From Acanthopleura granulata (Eukaryota > Mollusca > Polyplacophora > Chitonida > Chitonidae): a stretch of 64,000 nt of DNA. A program made the position numbers and the translations under genes. Shown in pieces: positions 57,165 through 64,000 of this stretch; position 1 is the first letter of the stretch, and the number at the start of each line of letters is the position of its first letter. A model generated the notes under the pieces. It saw only the letters and a list, made by a program, of their open reading frames with translations, was not told where the DNA came from and searched no databases. The stretch is from NCBI GenBank assembly GCA_016165875.1, contig JABBOT010000080.1, positions 34,362,364-34,426,363 of the forward strand. Direction: 5' to 3'.

Positions 57165-57810
57165 CGTGTCCCTCCTACGTTAGAGACGCAACTTTAAATT
57201 CCATTGTCGATTCTGTAGGCCTCAGTTGCACATCTAAATCACATTAGTTAGTGTCTTTGTCTACATGTAATAACTCTTACATCTCAAGGACGTCTCTATA
57301 GATTTCATTTGCGTCACTGTAGACCTCCGTTGTGTCTCTGTAGATCTCATTGACGTTTCAGAAAATCTCAGTGACGTCCATCTAGATTTCAGTGCGTCTC
57401 TGTAGATCTACCTGACGTCTGCAGGTCTCACTGGTGTCTCTGTAGATCTCATTGGCGTCTCTGTAGATCTTAATGTTGCCTTTGCAGATATCATTGGCGT
57501 CTCTGTAGATCTTAATGTTGCCTCTACAGATATCATTGGCCTCACTGTAGATCTCACTGGTGTACCTGTAAATCTTCCAGGTGTCTCCATAGGCCTCAAA
57601 AGCGTCTCTCTAGATCACACTGGTGCCTGTGTAAATCTCACTGGTGTTTCTATATATCTCACCGGTGTCTCTGTAGATTTTATTGGCGTCTCAGTACATC
57701 TCAGCGGCGTCTGTGTAGGTCCCACTGGCGTTTCTATAGATCAAACTGGCGTCTGTTGATCTCTGTAGAGCTTACTAGCGTCACTGAAGATACCTTTGTC
57801 CCCTGTATAA
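57165..57810 (+). repeat. 21-bp minisatellite
   Basis: About thirty degenerate copies of GCGTCTCTGTAGATCTCATT plus G. Many copies contain AGATCT. The minus frame at 57408-57599 (RSTETPM-type heptapeptides) is a product of the repeat. It begins about 50 bp from the small-protein first exon. Confidence 0.85.
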
Positions 57811-59639
57811 ATTTCATAGTTAATTGTCCAACAAAAATTTGTATCTAAGCTGAGGTTTGATTGCAACTGTTCACATATGCAACGTCACAATTTGATTCCA
57901 AACGATATTAAGTAGAATAATACACAGTGAAGCATAGCGCCATAGTCTGACCAAGCCATCCATATGTACTCAAAAGTTTCTTCTACTAATTGTAAAGTTT
58001 TAGCAATGCAGAGTAAAGGTGTTTGATGCAATTTTTATTTTTTGCAATTGTGCAAACCGTCACACAATACGCATGATCTAACACAGGCTCCTCCTGGAAC
58101 ATTCACTGCGTCTTTTCGTCATCATTGACAACTGCTGGCTGCCTATCTTTGCATCAATCTGCCCTAATTTCTATATTTTATATATTTTCTTAGTTTTGTG
58201 GTGGTTTGAGTTATTTGTAGCTTTTGGAAGCTGGTTTGGCGATTATTGATTCGGAAAGCCCACTTTGGTGGATGCCCGGTACACGAATGTCGGTACACGC
58301 ATGGCAATTCGCATATGTGTAAAACGCTGTGTAGGACCTCCGCTATGTTGCTATGCTAGTATGGATATTCGGGATGCTCAAAATTGAAACCATCCCTCTT
58401 GTCGAAAAGGCGATGTGACAGGAAATCGCCGTCGTCTTATCAACCTAGGTAAGATGTACCATCTGGCGTGTAGATCTTTAAAGGCAGATATATTTCTTTC
58501 ACTGCCTTTGCTATATCCGACCTATTTAATGAAGTGGATCATCAATATAACGCCTGGTAAATGACTATTTCCTTCACTCATATAACTGGCCGCCTTCATG
58601 TCAGTAAAACATCAATCAAGTCGATAAAATTAATGTTTCATTTTGCACTCCGATGCAAGAGATCATATCTTTGTCGATAGTACTGGTTTTTACCAGATGG
58701 GTTGATGTGCGCTTCACGCAGCCCGCGAGCTAAGGTTTTGGTTAGCTCTTTCTGCAGGTGGCCGTTTTGGCGTTTTCGGTCTTCGTATTTTTTCCTTCTC
58801 TATTTTTTTTCTTTTTTTTGGGGGGGGGGGCATTGTACAAAAAAGGTGGGGTCAGTTCCTGTAGTATCTGATGGAGAATTCCCGCGGCCTTTCAGTAGGA
58901 GTCTTGCATGCTGCGAACATTCGCCGCCAAGACGACCATTAGTTAATGGACTCGAGGTTATAAGTCAGTCGAGAACCAGATCGGCCTGGTTTAGTGGTAT
59001 CAGTGGAGGGAGCCTTTCGCTGACATTCGGTCCCTCTCTAAAAACTAACCTTCATGTAAAACATAGGCGGTTTTTCTGTCTCGGACAGACAGAGATGAAA
59101 TTCGGAAATCGAGGAGAGGCATCCATTAGAGAGCGTCGAGCTGGGACGCGTGGGTGGATAGATTTGTGTGTGAGACAAGCAAAGGTAGCAGAGCCACCAG
59201 TCATCGGCAGACATCGATATCCCACCGAGATCTCCTTCATTCCTTCTCCTTCGTCATCGAGGGTTTGTTAAAGTCACAGGCACGACCGCTACTCAGGTTA
59301 ACGAGTGCAGTTTTAGTCGGTACATGATGGAGGGATGATAACACGTTTTGAGCAGCTGCCTTGAATGATTGGCAATTAGATCAACTTTTGTTCAACAAAT
59401 GAGATTATTGGCGCTTTTTGTAGTGAAGAAAAACGCTGACAGTTTGTTTTGTTACTCAGCCCAGCTCGTCTGTTGAGACAGTATCGGGTTATATTTTTTG
59501 GGGGTGACATTTTCACTATGTATGCTCTTTAATACAACCCCAAATTGCTTATGAGAGTAAACACGATTTACCAGTTAAAAAAGTCATTGTCATGTTGTCT
59601 ATTGGCATTTCTTAAAGTATATAAGGCTACAGCTTTGAG
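57811..59639. other. Gene-free, no supported gene
   Basis: The longest frame of the window (58702-59271 on +, 189 codons) crosses a T-run and a nine-G run at about 58800-58830. It shows no domain and no splice context, so I treat it as chance. It does contain a long GC-balanced stretch (58880-59260) that may merit a search. Confidence 0.35.
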
Positions 59640-59885
59640 AATAAAACCATAGCAGCGACGACAGTGTGATAGTTGGCAGATAGTTTGATGCGACTTTATC
59701 TGTGAAATCAGGCCTCTTTTCAATTTATCTCTGGTATAGGTCAGCTTACAGGCCCCTCACCCCTATAGTGTATACCATCGCTTATACACAATCATGCAGG
59801 TAAAAATATGCAATGATGTCAATGACAGTTTATTAGAATTCATTTGACCTAGAATTAGTCAAAACTTCGTCTTGAAATAACAATA
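59640..59885 (+). repeat. Dispersed family F, copy 3
   Basis: Shares AGCGACGACAGTGTGATAGT, CACCCCTATAGTGTATACC, AAAATATGCAATGATGTCA and a TGACCTAGAATTAGTCAAAA block with copies at 49500 and 54660. Confidence 0.55.
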
Positions 59886-59902
59886 TATATATATATATAT
59901 AT
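59883..59902. repeat. (TA)n microsatellite
   Basis: Ten TA dinucleotides directly after the family F copy. Confidence 0.9.
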
Positions 59903-62265
59903 TATCTTCTTCGATGTATATCAATCACCATAAAGCCATCTGTTCGTACAGTACTTGTCAGTGACTGAATATTCAGTTAAGCGCAATATGTATACTATCC
60001 AGATGTTCAACAGTTTTGCGACTGAGTATTCAAGCAGAAAATGCATTTCATCCCGATGTTAGACTTCTACCTGACTATCAAGAAAACCATAACAGTGTCA
60101 TCTACAGCTGAAACCAGAAGCTTACATATCTGCGACTTACGGTTAAATTGCTTTAAGCTATCAGTGTGAAATTAAACTGTATTCCGCTGTCGAGACAGCC
60201 CACAAAACAATTTTCATTAACACTTATGCAGCTGAATTCCGAAGCTGCAATTACGGTAAATATTGTTTTTGCACCACGAATTGAGACAAAACTATCTTAT
60301 GTTTCGAAAGACGATATAGAGGAGTGGCGATAACGACACTCCTAAAGATTTGCGCGGAAAATAAATCTATCCAGGATAAATCAGACCGGATTCACGCCAA
60401 CGAGAAGCTGTCATGGCCTGGTCTGTGAAGTCAAGAAGACACTGAGGAGTCAATATGCTGAGCTTAAAGTCGAAAGCAAATCTGAGATTAATATTCCTCG
60501 GTCAAAGACGATGACGGATGTCTCAGGCGGCATTTTATTTCAACTGTGTTCACAGAAGCAGCGTGTCGGTGTAATAAATGTGATACTTAAGACATTCACC
60601 GCCTACCCTCGGGTATAAAGCGAAATATGCAGCAGAAAGTTTGATAATCGCAAATATCCGTTCGCGCCGTGTTGAGAATGAAAAATATTGGATTCATTAT
60701 GGCGTGGTAACCGTTTGCTAATCAAAGTCTTTTTGTATATAAGAATATTCCCCAGACAAATAGTTTCAGAAAACACATTGTTTGATTATAACTATAGTTT
60801 AACATCCCACTCAAGAATTTTTACAGTGGTGGACAGTTTTATGAGTGGAGGCAACTGAAACACCTTGGCAACTATCTCGCGATCTTTTTCACTTATATAT
60901 GGTAGACACGTATATATGGTATGGTTCATGAACTTCATGTTAGACCACACGAAAGAGCGTCACAAGGCTCACGAGAACACAATGTAAGGGAAATCTGAAA
61001 TGGCGTATCCGAAAGTATTGAACCCACGTCCAGCCGAACGTAGCCTTTGGAATCGTCACATAATTACAAGAAGATCAAATACGAGTTTAAGTGAAATCCA
61101 GATATAAAAAGCATACTTTTATTCTCATTATGAAGAGACGGTCGTTATCGGCGTCGTTGACAATGTACTCGAAGGGCAGATTTACATTCTTACAACCTCC
61201 CGGAGAGCCACAATGAGCTCTGCTATAAAGGTTGAATTGCTTGCTGACAACATTGATTCATAAAACCCGAAATGAACCATCCGCTATTTCCTAAAAACAA
61301 AAATCGCTCTGAAACAAGTGTTCCTTACAACGACATAGTGATTACGTTACAACACCTCGATTACAGGTAGAAGTCTATATACAGGTAACTAGGGCTATCT
61401 AACGATCTACCGGGTGGTTCAAATTGTTGGGATGTTTCTGAATGAAGGATGGGTGCCCATATCACTAATTTCTCTCCTGAATAAACAATCTCCTATTTCT
61501 GCTTCGTTCATGTTCAACAGTCTAGTGTTTACAAACACTGTGTGATGCAGCCTCGGTGGTAAAACAAAAACAGTTTTATTACCTCGCCGATGTCGGTGTC
61601 TTTACCCCGAGCGTGATTAAATAGTAATTAGCCGGCATTTACCTATATACAGACTGTTCTTGCTGGCTTGTAAGGAGTGTATTGGCGACAGGTTGGACTT
61701 CAGGGACAAAGTTTGTACTCTGTGATGTACATCGGTATAAGTATAATTAGATCAGGTGTGTTTGCGAGTTTGCGTTTTTAGCAGCAAACATCCAGTAAAT
61801 GACAAATGATATACAATATAGGCGGAGAACTGACAAATGAACCAATACTTATTTTTAATAAATCAATAAATGCATGCGGCTGGTGAATCCACTGATTGCA
61901 TGGTTCACATGGCTCGCATGGCTCACAGACTGTTGATTGACTGATAGAATAACAAAATATATCGGGAATCAATATTTTTTCGTAGTATTTATGACCGGTC
62001 TGTTGTAATCCTTCTTCGGGATTAGATAACGTTATTTTCAGATTAAAAAGCCTCTTCCGTGAATTCGAAAAGGACAGAGAGCTGTTCCGAAAATCAGATT
62101 GGTCATGACACAAAGATTAAATATTCCCGCTTTACCGCTAAGACGCCACTCTTTGAAACGGATTTGCCGTTTGGAAAGCAGACGCTGTATTCACTACGCC
62201 ACCGTAGCCGGTATACTATTCTGAGCGTTCTTTTACAAGGAAAATATGAATGGTTGCTTACTTAG
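59903..62265. other. Gene-free sequence with a SINE relic
   Basis: A badly decayed SINE lies at about 60785-60870 (CATCCCACTCAAGAATTTTT). A three-copy 9-bp repeat (ATGGCTCAC-type) is at 61898-61927. No supported exon. Confidence 0.4.
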
Positions 62266-62515
62266 GCTTTGAAACAGACATTCGTACTCCAACCGTCAAC
62301 CAGAATGGGCGTTCCGGGTTAATAATCACAAAACCACTTCCCAAAACGACGATTAACATAAACCATCAACGAATAAAGAACATATAAATATACTTATTTA
62401 TATGAGAAAGTTAGGACGGATCCAGGCAAAGAGAAACAATCAGCAGTTTTCAATGAATGTTCTAGGCGGATGAATAAAATTAGTAACCAGATTGTCTACC
62501 GTACCATTCCAGTTC
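62266..62515 (+). repeat. Dispersed family C, copy 4
   Basis: Matches 32371 and 37105: GACATTCGTACTCCAACCGT, CAACCAGAATGGGCGTTCCG, CACTTCCCAAAACGACGATT, GCAGTTTTCAATGAATGTTC and AGGCGGATGAATAAAAT. Confidence 0.8.
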
Positions 62516-63157
62516 ATAAGACGTCGTTACTCAAATATCTGCCTCACTTGCGCTGTTCATATATCAAACGTGGAGAGATCATACTTAACTCTCGAGACTT
62601 GTGCCGAAGACCACAACTCTATGAGTGTCACATATAGCAGAGGTCCCGAAGATTCTATTGTTGTTATAGTCTATTATGTGATTATTGTGGTATTTCTACG
62701 GAATATAGGACTGGTGTTATGTGTTTACAGCTGACGACTGATGAAATATTGTCACCATGACATGTTATCAAGTAAACCTATCCAAAAATTTTGTTTGAGC
62801 CTCGAATTATGTCTGCCCCTAGTTCGAAAACAATGAAATAGCCGAGTTATTAAGGCCTTTCAACCGCTAAGACATACGAAATGCTTATTCAAACCGGGGA
62901 ACCCCCAATCATGAAAGGACATTGGGAGAAAAGAAATCTCAGTCACTGTTGACTGGTCAGCCAAAGACACTGACACTTGGTGCTTCGATCCACGCAATCG
63001 CAAAGTTTCGTTAGAGTTATACATTGCATGTCTCTGCATATCTCGCCTTGTTGCAATTGTGACATCATGGTTGTTAATGGTGAGAAGATTTCAATCAGCG
63101 TCACAATGAATTACTACAAAAACGAGTTTGTCAAGCATATCTCTGTTTTTCAAGCCT
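62516..63157. other. Gene-free sequence
   Basis: No recognised element; the frames at 62492-62734 and 62977-63231 are unsupported. Confidence 0.4.
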
Positions 63158-63304
63158 TCAGTTTGTGTCTTTGGAGTAAATATGAAAGGAGTGTCCAGAA
63201 TTTTTGGAGCTCTGTTCATAACTGGATCTAATTCCGTTAATCCAGGGATAATGAGGCTGTATAGGACACTTAGATTTCAGCGTCCGGTAAGTTTCCATTG
63301 CATC
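63158..63304 (-). CDS. Possible terminal exon, unrecognised
   Basis: After a strong acceptor (ttaaggtatttttcag) a 48-codon frame starts DAMETYRTLKSKCPIQPHYP and ends HSFHIYSKDTN before TGA. Its residue composition looks coding. Two + strand frames overlap it. No family recognised, and the upstream exon would lie toward or beyond the right edge. Confidence 0.22.
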   Translation of the reverse strand, partial: DAMETYRTLKSKCPIQPHYPWINGIRSSYEQSSKNSGHSFHIYSKDTN

Positions 63305-64000
63305 CTGAAAAATACCTTAATAATCGAGAAGATGTAGTCAACTGACGACATATCGGATTATACTTTTAATTGATGTTTATATATTATACTTTGTCATTGA
63401 GAAAACCAATCCCTCGCCTAGATGGCAATTTGTTTAAACACAACGTGATTGTAATTAACCAATTACCTTGTGGATGTGTCACCCGGGGATTTAGATTAGC
63501 CACTTGGACCTTCTCGAACCGCTATAGGGCATTTCTTTCTGGATAGTTATCTGAGCTAAAATCCGCTGTTGTCGTCTTTGGGGTGCGGAATTGATGAGTT
63601 TTCTGACCGAAGTAAGTTACCTGGATCGGTGTGTCATTACAGGAAATCACAACATTCCTTTAACTCTGTGGACTATTTATACTCCGGCCATTTTGTTTTA
63701 CTGCATTTAGGCGGGCCGAAGTAGAGTTGGTGTGGGTAATTTCGGGTTGAATAGGCTTGAAATCTATTGGTTGATTATTCCATGACCTTTGGCGGTAGAA
63801 TGTCAGCAGCAATGATGAGCCGCTACAAACCTCAGAGTTTCAGTAATAACGGTTCAAGGTTTCAACTTTGATTTATATAATGTGTCATGTGGAAAGCCTA
63901 CACACTGAAATTATTTCCTTCACTCAGTGTTGAAGATTTTTGTACGGAATATCTTTTGACAGGCCTTTTGGAAGAGCTCATAGGGTTATTGCCTTCTTTT
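63305..64000. other. Gene-free right edge
   Basis: No recognised repeat or exon. Confidence 0.4.

Noticed and set aside
58702..59271. 189-codon + frame, the longest in the window
   Set aside because: It runs through a poly-T and a poly-G tract, has no recognisable domain, and codon choice is not distinct from the surroundings. One frame of this size is expected by chance in 64 kb.

Overview
The window is nuclear DNA from an animal. Genes are split by spliceosomal introns and make up only a small part of the sequence. The rest is AT-rich intergenic and intronic DNA with many minisatellites, short tRNA-derived retroposons and small foldback elements. Two repeat families resemble ones I associate with mollusc genomes: a tRNA-headed SINE whose 3' part reads ...CGGCGTAAAA... 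before an (AATAA)n-type tail, and an element ending ...ACGACGTTAAACCCC... followed by (ACTC)n. A mollusc, perhaps a gastropod, is therefore likely. That assignment is inference from repeat type only.

Layout. At the left edge (328-1408, + strand) are the last two coding exons of LDHD, mitochondrial FAD-linked D-lactate dehydrogenase; the rest of the gene lies outside the window. The final codons and stop of LDHD are themselves the first recognisable unit of a degenerate repeat array of about 37 bp that runs on to about 2.87 kb, interrupted by one retroposon. At 25.1-29.1 kb on the - strand, four exons with matching splice phases encode the end of one laminin G-like (LG) domain and most of a second, so this is part of a laminin-alpha-type or other LG-repeat protein. 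At 39.3-40.0 kb (+) two exons with good splice sites encode the C-terminus of a small, very cysteine-rich, probably secreted peptide that I cannot assign. At 57.1-56.4 kb (-) two, possibly three, exons with matching phases encode an unrecognised small protein. Weaker candidates are a signal-peptide-like exon at 43.3 kb (-), an exon at 48.9 kb (-), exons at 5.2 kb (+), 36.7 kb (-) and 63.2 kb (-), and a CRE/ETS-type promoter near 34.8 kb.

Repeats. About thirteen unrelated tandem arrays are visible (units of about 41, 37, 65, 20, 52, 45, 24, 42, 40, 30 and 21 bp and others), plus several dispersed families with two to ten or so copies. Most open reading frames longer than 60 codons fall in or next to these arrays or in unconstrained AT-rich DNA and are not genes. 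I see no CRISPR array, operon, rRNA gene or intact tRNA gene. The genes show no common pathway; they are unrelated neighbours in a repeat-rich region.
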